A DNA stretch of 64,000 bases from Burkholderia sp. WAC0059 (GCF_002870125.1 NZ_PNEO01000010.1:62001-126000), one strand, 5' to 3'; positions 8,384 through 18,078 are shown, counted from the stretch's first letter. Notes: generated from the sequence alone by a model not told the origin. Program-made: numbers and translations.

Positions 8384-9688
8384 TCACTCGGGCAACACCT
8401 CGCCCTTCGTCTCCGGCGCGAACGGAATGACGAACAGTCCGACCACGAACGCGATCGCCGTCAGCGCCACGGGCACGCCGAGCGTGTGCATGTTCAGCAC
8501 CGCCGCGCCGAGCAGAAAGTTCACGCCCGCACCGACGAAGCGGCCGAACGACGTGCAGAACGCGAACGCGGTCGCGCGCACACGCGTCTCGAACTGCTCG
8601 GGCAACCAGAGGCTGAAGAGTGCGAAGTTGCCGCCGAAGAAGCCGAGCACGACGAGCCACGCAATGAACGGCGCGAGCCCGTTCGGCAGGTAGTAGGCCC
8701 AGCCGAAGCTGCCGACGATCGACACGGCCATGCCGACGAAATAGATCGCCAGCGTCCAGCGGCGACCGATGCGTTCGGCAAGCGGCGGCAGCGCGAGACA
8801 GCCGAGGATCGTCGCGACGGACAACAGCCCCGTCGCGATCGAGGCCGTGCGGATCGCGTCGGGTTTGCTCGCCCCCGCCTTCGTCGCGAGCTGGATCACG
8901 GCCGACGGCTCGTAGACGGCGCCAGCCCACAGCCCGATGATCGCGATCGTCAGCAGAATGCTGGCGGCCCAGGTGCGGCGCCGGTAGGCCGGCGCGAAAA
9001 TCTCGCGCAGCGGCCGGCTGCGCACGACGCGTGCGTCGACCTTCTGCCACTTCTCCGGCTCCTTCACGCGCAGTAGCACGAGAATCGCGACGACGACGGG
9101 CACGGCGCCGGTCAGGAACATCGCGCGCCAGCCGTAATGCACGCCGATCGTGTAGTTGAGCGCCGCGGCAAGGAAAAAGCCTGCGTAATAACCCGTCTGC
9201 AAATAGCCCGCGCCCATCTTGCGGCGGTCCTCGGGCCACGACTCGGCCACGTAGGTGCCCGCCAGCGCCCACTCGCCGCCGATCCCGACGCCCGCGAGAA
9301 AGCGGTAGAAGCCGAGCTCCCAGACGTTCTGCGCGGTCGCCGCGAGCCCCGTGAAGACCGCGAACATGAAGATCGTGCCGGCGAGCACGCGCGTGCGGCC
9401 GAAACGATCGGCCAGCGGCCCCCAGATAAACGACAGCCCCCAGCCGACGAGAAACAGCGCGAACAGGATCGAGCCCGCGAGCCCGACGTGACCCGCCGTC
9501 GGCGCATAGCCCGAGCGCGGCAGCAGTTCGGTGAGCGCCGGCGTCAGCACGAGCGCGTAGATGAACGAATCCATGCCGTCGAGCGTCCAGCCCGCCCATG
9601 CGCCCCAGAAACCGGCGATCTGCGAGCGGTTGAGCCGCGTGCGCGTGCGCCCGCGCGCGCCGCGCGCAGGCTCGGTGATCGAATTCAT
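8384..9688 (-). CDS. MFS transporter divergent from the malonate (mdc) operon
   Basis: A 434-residue, 12-helix major facilitator. TM1 contains WTLDGMDSFIYALV, the acidic motif of aromatic-acid and sialate-type symporters, and the loop 2-3 signature reads GPLADRFGRTRV. The ATG at 9688 follows GAGAGGAG by about 7 bases. It shares a 178-bp divergent promoter region with the GntR regulator that heads the mdc operon. Most mdc clusters carry mdcL-mdcM for malonate uptake and this one does not, so this carrier is a reasonable candidate malonate importer. That role is inferred from position; the family also carries other organic acids. Confidence 0.85.
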   Translation of the reverse strand: MNSITEPARGARGRTRTRLNRSQIAGFWGAWAGWTLDGMDSFIYALVLTPALTELLPRSGYAPTAGHVGLAGSILFALFLVGWGLSFIWGPLADRFGRTRVLAGTIFMFAVFTGLAATAQNVWELGFYRFLAGVGIGGEWALAGTYVAESWPEDRRKMGAGYLQTGYYAGFFLAAALNYTIGVHYGWRAMFLTGAVPVVVAILVLLRVKEPEKWQKVDARVVRSRPLREIFAPAYRRRTWAASILLTIAIIGLWAGAVYEPSAVIQLATKAGASKPDAIRTASIATGLLSVATILGCLALPPLAERIGRRWTLAIYFVGMAVSIVGSFGWAYYLPNGLAPFIAWLVVLGFFGGNFALFSLWLPEQFETRVRATAFAFCTSFGRFVGAGVNFLLGAAVLNMHTLGVPVALTAIAFVVGLFVIPFAPETKGEVLPE

Positions 9689-9845
9689 GATGCTCCTCTC
9701 TGCGGTGCTACGGTTATCGATGGCGGTGCCCGAACAAGACACGGGGCCCAACCGCGCAGCCCACCACGGACCTTGCGTCCGCGGCGCGCCTCCTCCTGAT
9801 ACGGCCCGTCTGGCGCGGGCCTGTCCGGCTGGCGCCGGCTTCGTT

Positions 9846-9856
9846 TTATATATAAT
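9846..9856 (+). promoter_or_regulatory. -10 element overlapping a palindromic operator before the GntR gene
   Basis: TTATATATAA (9846-9855) is a perfect 10-bp palindrome that overlaps a consensus -10 box TATAAT (9851-9856). The GntR start codon is only 10 bases downstream of the box and no ribosome site is visible, so the transcript would be nearly leaderless. The overlap suggests autorepression by the GntR protein. No good -35 hexamer is present. Confidence 0.5.
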
Positions 9857-9866
9857 ATTTGATCCC

Positions 9867-10658
9867 ATGAGCGACGCAACGAATGGTTTTCCCCTGGAGC
9901 GCGCGGGCGTGACGAACGGTCTGCCGGTTGCTGCGGCGCCGCGCACCAGCACGTCGAGGATGGTCGCGGACGCGCTGCGCGCGGCGATCGTCGAGGGCGC
10001 GCTCGCGCCCGGCGCGCCGCTGCGTCAGGACGCGATCGCCCGTCACTTCTCGGTGAGCGCAATTCCCGTGCGCGAGGCGCTGCGCCAGCTCGCCAGCGAA
10101 GGCTGGGCGAAGATCGAAGTGCACAAGGGCGCGAGCGTCGCGTCGCTCTCCACGGGCGAGGTGCGCGAAATCTACGAGATCCGCTCGGCGCTCGAAAGCC
10201 TCGCGCTCGGCCTCGCCATCCCGCATCACACCGACGCCTCGCTGCGCGAGGCGCGCGCGCTGTGCGACGCAGCAAAACGCGAGCGCGATCCGTCGCGCTA
10301 CGTCGCGCGCAACGAGGCGTTCCACATGAGCCTCTACGCGCCCTGCCGCCGGCCCCAGTTGCTCGACATGCTCGAAACGCTGCACCGGCGCGGCGAGCGC
10401 TATCTGCGGCTCAAGTTCGGCTTTCCGGACTACAAGCGCGAGTCCGACGCCGAGCACGCGGCCCTCCTCGCCGCCGTGAAGCGCCGCGACGTCGCCGCCG
10501 CGCAATCGCTCGTGGCAGCCCACCTGCTCGGCACCGGCGAGCTGATCTGCAGCGTGCTCGACGCCGGCACCGAACCCGACGCATCCGCCGATGCATCTGC
10601 CGACACGAAGCGGCGCCCGCCGAAGCGACGCGCGCCGCCGTCCCGCACCCGGAGTTGA
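9867..10658 (+). CDS. GntR-family (FCD/FadR type) regulator of the malonate operon
   Basis: A 263-residue regulator with an N-terminal winged helix (about 28-95; IVEGALAPGAPLRQDAIARH and SAIPVREALRQLASEGW are the classic GntR helices), then an all-helical FCD ligand domain (about 100-235) with metal-binding-type His residues, and a basic Arg/Lys/Pro tail. It precedes mdcA by 8 bp and is read in the same direction. In Acinetobacter the malonate operon is controlled by a GntR protein, MdcY, so this is probably the functional equivalent; LysR-type MdcR is absent here. The ATG at 9867 lacks a ribosome site but sits just after an excellent -10 box. Confidence 0.88.
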   Translation: MSDATNGFPLERAGVTNGLPVAAAPRTSTSRMVADALRAAIVEGALAPGAPLRQDAIARHFSVSAIPVREALRQLASEGWAKIEVHKGASVASLSTGEVREIYEIRSALESLALGLAIPHHTDASLREARALCDAAKRERDPSRYVARNEAFHMSLYAPCRRPQLLDMLETLHRRGERYLRLKFGFPDYKRESDAEHAALLAAVKRRDVAAAQSLVAAHLLGTGELICSVLDAGTEPDASADASADTKRRPPKRRAPPSRTRS

Positions 10659-10666
10659 ATACGCCG

Positions 10667-12340
10667 ATGACGCCTACCGCCACCACCCCATCCCCGTCGC
10701 CGCAGCCGACCCGTTCGTGGACCACGCGACGCGACGAGAAGCACCGCCGTCTCGCGGCCGTCGCCGGCTGGCTCGAGGACGGCGTGCTGCCCGCCGCCCG
10801 CATGACCGACGCGCTCGAACTGCTGATCCGTCCGGGAGACCGCGTCGCGCTCGAAGGCGACAACCAGAAGCAGGCCGATTTCCTCTCGCGCGCGTTCGCG
10901 CGGGTCGATCCGGCGAAGGTGCACGACGTGCATCTGCTGATCTCGAGCATCAGCCGCCCCGAGCACCTGACGCTGTTCGAGCGCGGCATCGCGCATCGCG
11001 TCGACTTTTCCTACGCGGGCGCCCAGAGCCTGCGCGTCGCGCAACTGCTCGAAGACGGCCAGCTCGAGGTCGGCGCCATCCACACCTACGTCGAGCTCTA
11101 TGCGCGGATGTTCGTCGACCTGATTCCGCAGGTCGCGCTGCTGTGCGCGGAAAAGGCCGATCGCCACGGCAATCTCTACACGGGCGCGAACACCGAGGAC
11201 ACGCCGACCATCGCCGAGGCCGCCGCGTTCAGCCAGGGCATCGTGATCGTGCAGGTCAACGAGATCGTCGACACGCTGCCGCGCGTGGACATTCCCGGCT
11301 CGTGGGTCGACCTCGTCGTGCAGGCGGACCGGCCGTTCGCGGTCGAGCCGCTCTTCACGCGCGACCCGCGCCACATCGGCGACCTGCAGGTGCTGACCGC
11401 GATGCTGGTCATCAAGGGCATCTACGCGCCCTACGGCATCACGTCGCTGAACCACGGCATCGGCTTCGACACCGCTGCAATTGAGTTGCTGCTGCCCACC
11501 TACGGCGAATCGCTCGGGCTCAAGGGCAAGATCTGCCGCAACTGGACGCTCAACCCGCATCCCACGCTGATCCCGGCCATCGAGTCGGGCTGGGTCGAGA
11601 GCGTGCACTGCTTCGGCAGTGAGGTCGGCATGGAAGGCTACATCGCCGCGCGACCCGACGTGTTTTTCACGGGCTCGGACGGCAGCCTGCGCTCGAACCG
11701 CGTGCTCTGCCAGATGGCGGGACAGTACGGCGTCGATCTCTTCATCGGCTCGACGCTGCAGATCGACGCGGACGCGAATTCCTCGACGGTCACGCGCGGA
11801 CGGCTCGCGGGCTTCGGCGGCGCGCCGAACATGGGACACGACCCGCGCGGGCGGCGCCACGCGAGCGAGGCCTGGCTCAAGCTGCTCAAGGATGCGGGGC
11901 CGGTCTCGCGCGGCCAGAAGCTCGTCGTGCAGCTCGCGGAGACCTGGAAGAAAGGCGGCGAACCGACCTTCGTCGACGAACTCGACGCCGTCGCCGTGGG
12001 CCGCAAGAGCGGCATGCCCGTCGCGCCCGTGATGATCTACGGCGACGACGTGAGCCACGTCGTCACCGAGGAAGGCATTGCGCATCTGCATCGCGCGCAA
12101 GGCGTCGACGAGCGGCGCGCGGCGCTCGCGGCCGTCGCCGGCGTCACGCCGATCGGCCAGCGCGCGCAGCCGGAGAAAACCGCCGACCTGCGCCGGCGCG
12201 GCATCGTCCAGTATCCCGAGGACCTCGGCATCCGACGCGGCGACGCGAAGCGCTCGCTGCTGGCCGCGCGCAGCATCGACGATCTCGTCACCTGGTCCGG
12301 CGGGCTCTACGAGCCGCCGGCGCGTTTTCGCAGTTGGTGA
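10667..12340 (+). CDS. mdcA: Malonate decarboxylase subunit alpha (acetyl-S-ACP:malonate ACP transferase)
   Basis: A 557-residue MdcA. It exchanges the acetyl group on the acyl carrier subunit for malonate, making malonyl-S-ACP in the cytosolic biotin-independent malonate decarboxylase complex. The protein is CoA-transferase-like throughout, with conserved stretches [46 protein letters not shown] and [20 protein letters not shown]. Length is normal for the family (~550). GGAG lies 12 bases before the ATG. It is the first structural gene of a seven-gene run and follows the GntR gene by 8 bp. Confidence 0.96.
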   Translation: MTPTATTPSPSPQPTRSWTTRRDEKHRRLAAVAGWLEDGVLPAARMTDALELLIRPGDRVALEGDNQKQADFLSRAFARVDPAKVHDVHLLISSISRPEHLTLFERGIAHRVDFSYAGAQSLRVAQLLEDGQLEVGAIHTYVELYARMFVDLIPQVALLCAEKADRHGNLYTGANTEDTPTIAEAAAFSQGIVIVQVNEIVDTLPRVDIPGSWVDLVVQADRPFAVEPLFTRDPRHIGDLQVLTAMLVIKGIYAPYGITSLNHGIGFDTAAIELLLPTYGESLGLKGKICRNWTLNPHPTLIPAIESGWVESVHCFGSEVGMEGYIAARPDVFFTGSDGSLRSNRVLCQMAGQYGVDLFIGSTLQIDADANSSTVTRGRLAGFGGAPNMGHDPRGRRHASEAWLKLLKDAGPVSRGQKLVVQLAETWKKGGEPTFVDELDAVAVGRKSGMPVAPVMIYGDDVSHVVTEEGIAHLHRAQGVDERRAALAAVAGVTPIGQRAQPEKTADLRRRGIVQYPEDLGIRRGDAKRSLLAARSIDDLVTWSGGLYEPPARFRSW

Positions 12341-12348
12341 AGAACGTC

Positions 12349-13365
12349 ATGCGCGCGCCTGCCGCTCCGCCCCGAACCGATGCCGCGCCGCCCGTCTGCG
12401 AACGGGCCGGCGCAGGACGCCCGTGCCCCGATGCGCGCGCATCGGACGAGACGCGCGAGCCGTGCGGCCGACGCGAGGCGCACGACGCCCTGCTCGCGCG
12501 TCTCGCGATCGACGCGCTGACCGACGAGGCGCGCCTCACGCCCAAGCCCGCGCTCGTCGATGCGCGCGGCAGCGGCGCGCACCACGACCTCGATCTCGCG
12601 ACGATGCTGCGCTCGGCCCATGCGCTCGCGCCCACGTTCCGGGCGCTCGCGCGCGCCTCGCGCGGCGCCGCGCCGGGCGTTGCGCTGCGCACGGAACTGG
12701 CGCGCCTCGGCCGTGCCGGCGAAGCCGCGATGCTGCGCGCGACGAACGGCAGCAACGCGCACCGCGGCGCGATCTGGATCGTCGGGCTGCTCGTGGCCGG
12801 CGCGGCGATGTCGCCCATACTCGCCGTGCCCGCCGCCCGCGCCGCGCGGATCGACGCCATCGGCACCATCGACGCGATCTGCACACTCGGCGCGCAGATC
12901 GCCCGCTTCGACGACCGTCTCGCCGTGCCGACCGACAGCCACGGCGAGCGGGCGCGCCGCCGCTACCGCGTGGGCGGCGCGCGCCGCGAGGCGCAGGAAG
13001 GCTTTCCGCACGCGCTCCACGTCGGCCTGCCCGCCCTGCACCGGGCCCGCGCCGACGGCCACGACGAAAACACGGCGCGCCTCGATGCGCTGCTCGCGAT
13101 CATGTCGTCGCTCGACGACACCTGCCTGCTGCACCGCGCGGGCCTCGCCGGCCTCGCTGCCGCGCAGCGGGGGGCACGCCGCGTGCGCGCGCTCGGCGGC
13201 ATCGCGACTCGCGCGGGACGCGACGCGTTCGACGCACTCGAGCGCACGCTACTCGCGCTCAACGCTTCGCCGGGCGGCGCGGCCGACCTGCTGGCCGCGA
13301 CGCTCTTTCTCGACGCGCTCGTCGCGCGCCGCCTCGAACCGGGAACCGTCTCATGGAACAACTGA
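12349..13365 (+). CDS. mdcB: Triphosphoribosyl-dephospho-CoA synthase
   Basis: A 338-residue MdcB/CitG-type enzyme. It joins dephospho-CoA to the ribose of ATP to give 2'-(5''-triphosphoribosyl)-3'-dephospho-CoA, the precursor of the prosthetic group of the MdcC carrier. Diagnostic segments are [20 protein letters not shown] (about 60-80), [13 protein letters not shown], and the late DDTCLLHR region. The first ~45 residues are Arg/Pro-rich and poorly conserved, so the start is uncertain; GTG at 12337 overlapping the mdcA stop is an alternative. It overlaps mdcC by 13 bp. Confidence 0.92.
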   Translation: MRAPAAPPRTDAAPPVCERAGAGRPCPDARASDETREPCGRREAHDALLARLAIDALTDEARLTPKPALVDARGSGAHHDLDLATMLRSAHALAPTFRALARASRGAAPGVALRTELARLGRAGEAAMLRATNGSNAHRGAIWIVGLLVAGAAMSPILAVPAARAARIDAIGTIDAICTLGAQIARFDDRLAVPTDSHGERARRRYRVGGARREAQEGFPHALHVGLPALHRARADGHDENTARLDALLAIMSSLDDTCLLHRAGLAGLAAAQRGARRVRALGGIATRAGRDAFDALERTLLALNASPGGAADLLAATLFLDALVARRLEPGTVSWNN

Positions 13366-13700
13366 CCTTCGATTACCCCGCGCAGCGCGCCGTGACGGCG
13401 CGCGCGCACGTCGGCGTCGTCGGCTCCGGCGACCTCGAAGTGCTGCTGCAGCCGGCCGGCGCGATGCGCTCGCGCGTCGTCGTCCACACGAGCGTCGACG
13501 GCTACGGGCACATCTGGCAGCGCGTGCTCGACCGCTTCTTCTCGCGCTACGACGGCGCCGCGCTCATCGAGATCAACGACTTCGGGGCCACGCCGGGCGT
13601 CGTCGCGCTACGGCTCGCCGAAGCGGTCGAAGCCGCTGAAACCGCCGAGGCGACAGCCGAAGCGAACGGAAACGCCACGCCGGGAGGCACCCGATCATGA
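13353..13700 (+). CDS. mdcC: Malonate decarboxylase acyl carrier protein (delta subunit)
   Basis: A 115-residue carrier subunit. The segment [14 protein letters not shown] (about 16-30) includes the Ser in GSGDLEVL to which the phosphoribosyl-dephospho-CoA group is attached in characterised MdcC proteins. The arm carries malonyl and acetyl thioesters between MdcA and MdcD/E. The Ala/Glu-rich C-terminus makes it slightly longer than the usual ~100 residues. It overlaps mdcB by 13 bp and mdcD by 4 bp, indicating tight translational coupling. Confidence 0.94.
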   Translation: MEQLTFDYPAQRAVTARAHVGVVGSGDLEVLLQPAGAMRSRVVVHTSVDGYGHIWQRVLDRFFSRYDGAALIEINDFGATPGVVALRLAEAVEAAETAEATAEANGNATPGGTRS

Positions 13701-14578
13701 GCACCGTCGAAACCGTCCAGCCGCGCACGCTGCTGCGCGAGAGCTTCATCGAACTGTCGGCGCGCGAGCGCTCGCGCGCGCTGCTCGACGCCGGCACGTT
13801 CCGCGAACTGCTCGGCCCGTTCGATCACCTCGAATCGCCGTGGCTGCCGTTGCAGGGCATCGTCTGCCAGGCCGACGACGGCGTCGTGATCGCGCGCGGC
13901 ACGATCGACGGCGAACCGGCCGTCGTCGCCGCGATCGAGTCGGCATTCCAGGGCGGCAGCATCGGCGAGGTTGCCGGCAGCAAGATCGCGGCGGCGCTCG
14001 AGCTCGCGCTCGCGGACTGCGAGCGCGGCACGCTCGTGCGGCCCGTCGTCCTGTTCGAAACCGGCGGCGTGCGCCTGCAGGAGGCCAATCTCGGCCTCGC
14101 CGTCATCGCCGAGATCCAGGCGGCGATCGTCGCGTTGCGGCGCCACGTCCCCGTCGTCGGCGTGGTGGCCGGCATGGTCGGCTGCTTCGGCGGCATGTCG
14201 CTCGCCGCGGGCCTCTGCTCGTTTCTCGTCATGACGAAGCAGGGCCGGCTCGGCATGAACGGGCCGGAAGTGATCGAGCAGGAAGCCGGCATCGACGAGC
14301 TCGACGCGAGCGACCGGCGCCGCATCTGGCAACTGATCGGCGGCGAGCAGCGCGCGCGCACGGGCTTTGCCGACGCGCTCGTCGAGGACGCCGCGGACGC
14401 CGTGCGCGACGCCGTGCGCACGGCCTTTTCAACCGGCGGGCGCGCCGCGCATCGCAGCGAGCAGATCGAGACGTATCTGGCGCGTCTCGCGCAGATCGAT
14501 CCAGCCAACGCGACGCCCGAAACGATGCGCGCGGCGTTTCCGGCCGCCGCCCGGACCCCGAACGGAGGCGCAGCATGA
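13697..14578 (+). CDS. mdcD: Malonyl-S-ACP decarboxylase subunit beta
   Basis: A 293-residue crotonase-superfamily subunit of the carboxyltransferase type. With MdcE it decarboxylates malonyl-S-ACP to acetyl-S-ACP. The core segments AAIESAFQGGSIGEVAGSKI, VVLFETGGVRLQEANLGL and VVAGMVGCFGGMSLAAGLCS are characteristic; the last holds the oxyanion-hole glycines. It starts within the mdcC stop (ATGA) and its own stop overlaps the mdcE start in the same way, so MdcD and MdcE should be made in equal amounts, as expected for a heterodimer. Confidence 0.95.
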   Translation: MSTVETVQPRTLLRESFIELSARERSRALLDAGTFRELLGPFDHLESPWLPLQGIVCQADDGVVIARGTIDGEPAVVAAIESAFQGGSIGEVAGSKIAAALELALADCERGTLVRPVVLFETGGVRLQEANLGLAVIAEIQAAIVALRRHVPVVGVVAGMVGCFGGMSLAAGLCSFLVMTKQGRLGMNGPEVIEQEAGIDELDASDRRRIWQLIGGEQRARTGFADALVEDAADAVRDAVRTAFSTGGRAAHRSEQIETYLARLAQIDPANATPETMRAAFPAAARTPNGGAA

Positions 14579-15402
14579 ACGACAGCACCGACCTCGCAAC
14601 GAGCCGCGGCGCGCGCTGGCTGCGCGCGCTGGCGGGCGAAAGCGCGACGGCCGCGCCGGTCTGGCAGGCCGACGCGCCGCTCGGCGGCGAGACCGCGCGT
14701 TTCATCGCGGTCGTGCCCGACGCTGCAAACCGCTTTCCGCGCGCGAGAGAGAACGTCGTCGGCCTCGAACAGGGCTGGCGGCTCGCGCAGGCCGTGCGCG
14801 ACGCGATCGGGCAGGACGCGGCAACCGACGCGCGCCGCCCGATCGTCGCGATCGTCGACGTGAAGAGCCAGGCCTACGGCTATCGCGAGGAAATGCTCGG
14901 CATCCACCTCGCCTGCGCCTCGGCCGTCGACGCCTATGCGAGCGCGCGCCTGGCCGGCCACCCGGTCGTCGCGCTGATCGTCGGCCCGGCGATGTCGGGC
15001 GCGTTCCTCTCGCACGGCTACCAGGCCAACCGGATCGTCGCGCTCGACGCGCCGGGCACGCTGGTCCACGCGATGGGGAAAGAAGCGGCCGCGCGCGTGA
15101 CGCGGCGCAGCGTCGAGGCACTCGACGCGCTCGGCGAGACGATCGTGCCGATGTCGTATTCGATGGCCTCGTTCGCGAAGCTCGGCCTGCTCGACGCGCT
15201 GATCGAGGGCGTGGACGCCGACGCGCCCGATGCCGCGCAGATCGAGCGCGTGCGCGCCGTGCTCGCCGCGATGGTGCGCGACGCGCGCGCCGACGCGACG
15301 CGCGACCTCTCGCATCGGCTGCGCCAGGAGGCGGCGCAGCGCACGCGCGCGGCGTCGATCGAGGTCCGGCGCCGGCTCGCGCAGCAATGGAACGCGGGCT
15401 GA
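14575..15402 (+). CDS. mdcE: Malonate decarboxylase subunit gamma
   Basis: A 275-residue partner of MdcD, also of the acyl-CoA carboxyltransferase fold. Conserved stretches include PIVAIVDVKSQAYGYREEML and VALIVGPAMSGAFLSHGYQA, which are typical of MdcE and build the second half of the decarboxylation site. ATG at 14575 overlaps the mdcD stop by 4 bp and AACGGAGG precedes it. The helical Arg-rich C-terminus is normal for the family. Confidence 0.94.
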   Translation: MNDSTDLATSRGARWLRALAGESATAAPVWQADAPLGGETARFIAVVPDAANRFPRARENVVGLEQGWRLAQAVRDAIGQDAATDARRPIVAIVDVKSQAYGYREEMLGIHLACASAVDAYASARLAGHPVVALIVGPAMSGAFLSHGYQANRIVALDAPGTLVHAMGKEAAARVTRRSVEALDALGETIVPMSYSMASFAKLGLLDALIEGVDADAPDAAQIERVRAVLAAMVRDARADATRDLSHRLRQEAAQRTRAASIEVRRRLAQQWNAG

Positions 15403-15409
15403 TCCGCCG

Positions 15410-16075
15410 ATGCGCGACGAGGATGACACGCCGGCCATCGTGAACGCGCGCTGGCGCGCGCACGACCTGCTGCGCGCGAGACGGTTGCCGGCCGTCGACG
15501 GCGAGGCGCCCGCCTGGCTGCGCGACGCCTTCGCCCGCGCCCCGTTCGCCGTCGTGCGCCGCGCGCGCGCCGCGCCCGGACGCGTGGCCGTGGGGCTGCG
15601 CGGCACAACGCGCGCCGAGCGCCTCGCCGCCTGGCTCGACGCCGACGACGTCGAGGCCGCGTACTCGCCCGAGGACCTCGTCGCCCTCGCCCCGCTCGCG
15701 GATCGCGCCGCCCTGCCCGCCTTCGCCGCGCTCGCCGCGTTGCGCGACGCGCCGGCCTCGCCGCTGCATGCCTTCGCCTGGGGGCCGACCGGCAGCGCGG
15801 GGTTCGAACTTGCCGCGCGCACGCCCGCCGTCCAGGCGTCGAGCGACCTCGATCTGCTGATCCGCATGCCGCGGCGCTGCGATCCCGATACCGCTCGCGC
15901 GCTGCTCGATGCGCTCGACCGTGCCGCCCGCACCGCGCACGTGCGCATCGACGCCCAGCTCGAAACGCCCGCGGGCGGCGTCGCGCTCGCCGAACTCGCG
16001 GCGGACAAGCCGCGGGTGCTCGTGCGCGGCGCCGACGGCCCCTACCTGAGCGCCGACCCGTGGCGCGCGCCATGA
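15410..16075 (+). CDS. mdcG: Phosphoribosyl-dephospho-CoA transferase (holo-MdcC synthase)
   Basis: A 221-residue nucleotidyltransferase-like enzyme that attaches the prosthetic group made by MdcB to the Ser of MdcC. The catalytic pattern is visible as WGPTGSAGFE followed by ASSDLDLLIRMP (about 125-160), the G-S...D-x-D metal-binding arrangement of this fold. It starts 7 bp after mdcE and ends in a 4-bp ATGA overlap with mdcH. Lengths of ~200-230 are normal. Confidence 0.92.
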   Translation: MRDEDDTPAIVNARWRAHDLLRARRLPAVDGEAPAWLRDAFARAPFAVVRRARAAPGRVAVGLRGTTRAERLAAWLDADDVEAAYSPEDLVALAPLADRAALPAFAALAALRDAPASPLHAFAWGPTGSAGFELAARTPAVQASSDLDLLIRMPRRCDPDTARALLDALDRAARTAHVRIDAQLETPAGGVALAELAADKPRVLVRGADGPYLSADPWRAP

Positions 16076-17013
16076 CGCTCGCCTGCGTCTTTCCGGGCCA
16101 GGGCGCGCAAAGCCCGGGCTTTCTCCACGCCCTGCCGTCGCATCGGGCCGTGCAAGACACGCTCGACGAAGCCTGCGCCACGCTCGGCGTCGACGTGCTC
16201 GCGCTCGACACCGCCGAGGCGCTGCGCTCGACCGTCGCCGTGCAGATCGGACTCGTCGTGGCGGGCGTCGCCGTGGCGCGCGCGCTCGCCTGCGAAGGAC
16301 TCGTGCCGCAGTTCAACGCCGGGCTCTCGGTGGGCGCCTACGCGGCGGCGGTGAACAGCGGCGCCGTCGCCTTCGACGACGCGCTGCGCATGGTTCGCGA
16401 ACGCGCCCGGTTGATGGAGCGCGCCTGGCCGTCGGGTTATGGATTGGCTGCCGTGGTCGGTCTCGGCGAGACGCAGATCGAAGCGCTCGCCGACGCGCAG
16501 GCGCGCGAAGACGGCTCGCGCGTCTACGTCGCGAACGTCAACTCGCCGCGCCAGATCGTGATGGCGGGCTCGGATGCGTCGCTCGACGCGTTCGTCGCGC
16601 GCGCGCTCGCCGCGGGCGCGCGCCGGGCGCAGCGGCTCGACGTGGCGGTGCCCTCGCACTGCGAACTGCTCGACGAGGCGACGGGCACGCTCGCGGCCTA
16701 TGCGCGCGACGTGCCGTTTCGCGCGCCGCACGGCACCTACGTCGGCAATCGCGGCGCCCGCCCGCTTCATACCGGCGAGGCGATCCGCGACGACCTCGCC
16801 ACCAACATGCGCCACACGGTACGCTGGTTCGACGCGCTGACGGTCATGATCGAAGCGGGCGCGACCGTGTTCGTCGAGGCGCCGCCGGCCCAGGTGCTGA
16901 CCGACATCGCGCGCGAGCATTATCCCGACGTGACGGCGCTCGCGGCATCGACGCTGCCGCTGGACCGGCTCGCCGCCGTCGTCAGGCGGCGCCTCGAAAC
17001 GGCGGGCGCCTGA
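16072..17013 (+). CDS. mdcH: Malonate decarboxylase malonyltransferase subunit epsilon
   Basis: A 313-residue FabD-like malonyl-CoA:ACP transacylase that loads malonyl onto MdcC to start the cycle. It begins MTLACVFPGQGAQSPGF, and the nucleophile elbow is GLSVGAYAAAVNSG (Ser about residue 85, in place of the GHSLGE of FabD). A catalytic His is expected in the VPSHCELLD segment. ATG at 16072 within the mdcG stop is preferred to the GTG four codons upstream. It is the last gene of the mdc run; no terminator hairpin with a T-tract follows. Confidence 0.94.
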   Translation: MTLACVFPGQGAQSPGFLHALPSHRAVQDTLDEACATLGVDVLALDTAEALRSTVAVQIGLVVAGVAVARALACEGLVPQFNAGLSVGAYAAAVNSGAVAFDDALRMVRERARLMERAWPSGYGLAAVVGLGETQIEALADAQAREDGSRVYVANVNSPRQIVMAGSDASLDAFVARALAAGARRAQRLDVAVPSHCELLDEATGTLAAYARDVPFRAPHGTYVGNRGARPLHTGEAIRDDLATNMRHTVRWFDALTVMIEAGATVFVEAPPAQVLTDIAREHYPDVTALAASTLPLDRLAAVVRRRLETAGA

Positions 17014-17057
17014 GCCTCGCCGGTCGGCTCTCCCCGGCGCATCGGCTCCCCGGCCCA

Positions 17058-17651
17058 TCAGGCCGGTCCCGTCTCCGATACCGAAACCGATCCGGCATCG
17101 GCCAGCTCGCGGTAAGCCGGCCAGAAATAAAGCGCCACGGCGCCGCGCAGCCCCGGGCCCTGGCGCGTCGCGCTGACCTGCCGCTCGCGGAACCAGAACG
17201 CCAGCGAGACGACGGCCGTACCGGGCCGAAGCATGCGGTCGAACTGGCCCGCCAGCTTTTTCATCGGCTTCATCATCAGGTAGCAGGTGACGGCGTGCGC
17301 GTCGCGCAAATCGCAGGCGTAGAAGTTGGCGCGCGTCAGGCGGACGTTGGGCAGGTTCCGGGTTCGGAAACGGGCGACCCAGTACGGCAGCGGCGACCAT
17401 TCGATGCCGCGGATGCGCGCGTCGGGAAACGCCTTCGCCAGCGCGACGACGAGCGAGCCCCAACCGCTTCCCAACTCGTACACGACGGCTTGCCCCGGCA
17501 AATCGGCCTGCGCCAGCAGGGCCACGACGTCGGCGGCTTCGGCTGCGCTCGACGAAAGCGGCGGCACGCCGGTCCGCGCCTGAAAGACCAGCAACGACCC
17601 GCAGAGCAACAGCACGACCGCGAGCAGAATGAGCGAAGGAATATCCGACAC
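17058..17651 (-). CDS. Membrane-anchored class I SAM-dependent methyltransferase
   Basis: A 197-residue protein. Residues 5-24 (PSLILLAVVLLLCGSLLVF) form one membrane helix. The Rossmann methyltransferase motif I is AVVYELGSGWGSLVVALAKA (about 55-74), with the acidic residue at the end of strand 2 in IRGIEWS. The middle contains YLMMKPMKKLAGQFDRML. Substrate unknown. The start is a GTG at 17651 with AGAGGTGG 4-5 bases upstream; the long open frame beyond it is antisense shadow. It converges on mdcH across 44 bp and is otherwise isolated. Confidence 0.8.
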   Translation of the reverse strand: MSDIPSLILLAVVLLLCGSLLVFQARTGVPPLSSSAAEAADVVALLAQADLPGQAVVYELGSGWGSLVVALAKAFPDARIRGIEWSPLPYWVARFRTRNLPNVRLTRANFYACDLRDAHAVTCYLMMKPMKKLAGQFDRMLRPGTAVVSLAFWFRERQVSATRQGPGLRGAVALYFWPAYRELADAGSVSVSETGPA

Positions 17652-18078
17652 GGACCACCTCTCTTCGATGCCGGACCGTCCTCGCCACGCGAGCGCGAGC
17701 GGGACGCCGGCGCGCCACCCAGGCCGGCGAACCGGCCTGCCCCGCCGGACCGCGAGTCGTGGCTCGCGCGGCGCGGGCCAAAGTATGCCGAATATCGCGG
17801 CGCTCGCGCAACGCCGGCTTCGGCGGATACGTCGCGGCGGATGTCGGGGCCGGCCGCCGGTTCCGCTGGTTTTGCCGGAAATCGCCGGGTTTGCCGGCCA
17901 GTACCACTCGCGGGCCCGGCCCGCGCGGCACGATGCCCTGAATTGCAGTCGGCCGACCAGGATCGGGTCGGCCGGCGGAGCGGCGCGCGGCGCTGCACGC
18001 AAACGGACCCTCGAACGGACCGCCCGCGGGGTCCATCCCGGGAGCGCGGCTGCCCGGAGAGTCCGCCCCGAAACCCGA
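17652..18078. other. 427-bp stretch between methyltransferase and amidase
   Basis: Both flanking genes are on the minus strand. The stretch is very GC-rich, with repetitive GCCGG/CCGGC words, and no frame has protein-like composition. I see no clear promoter or terminator. Confidence 0.5.
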
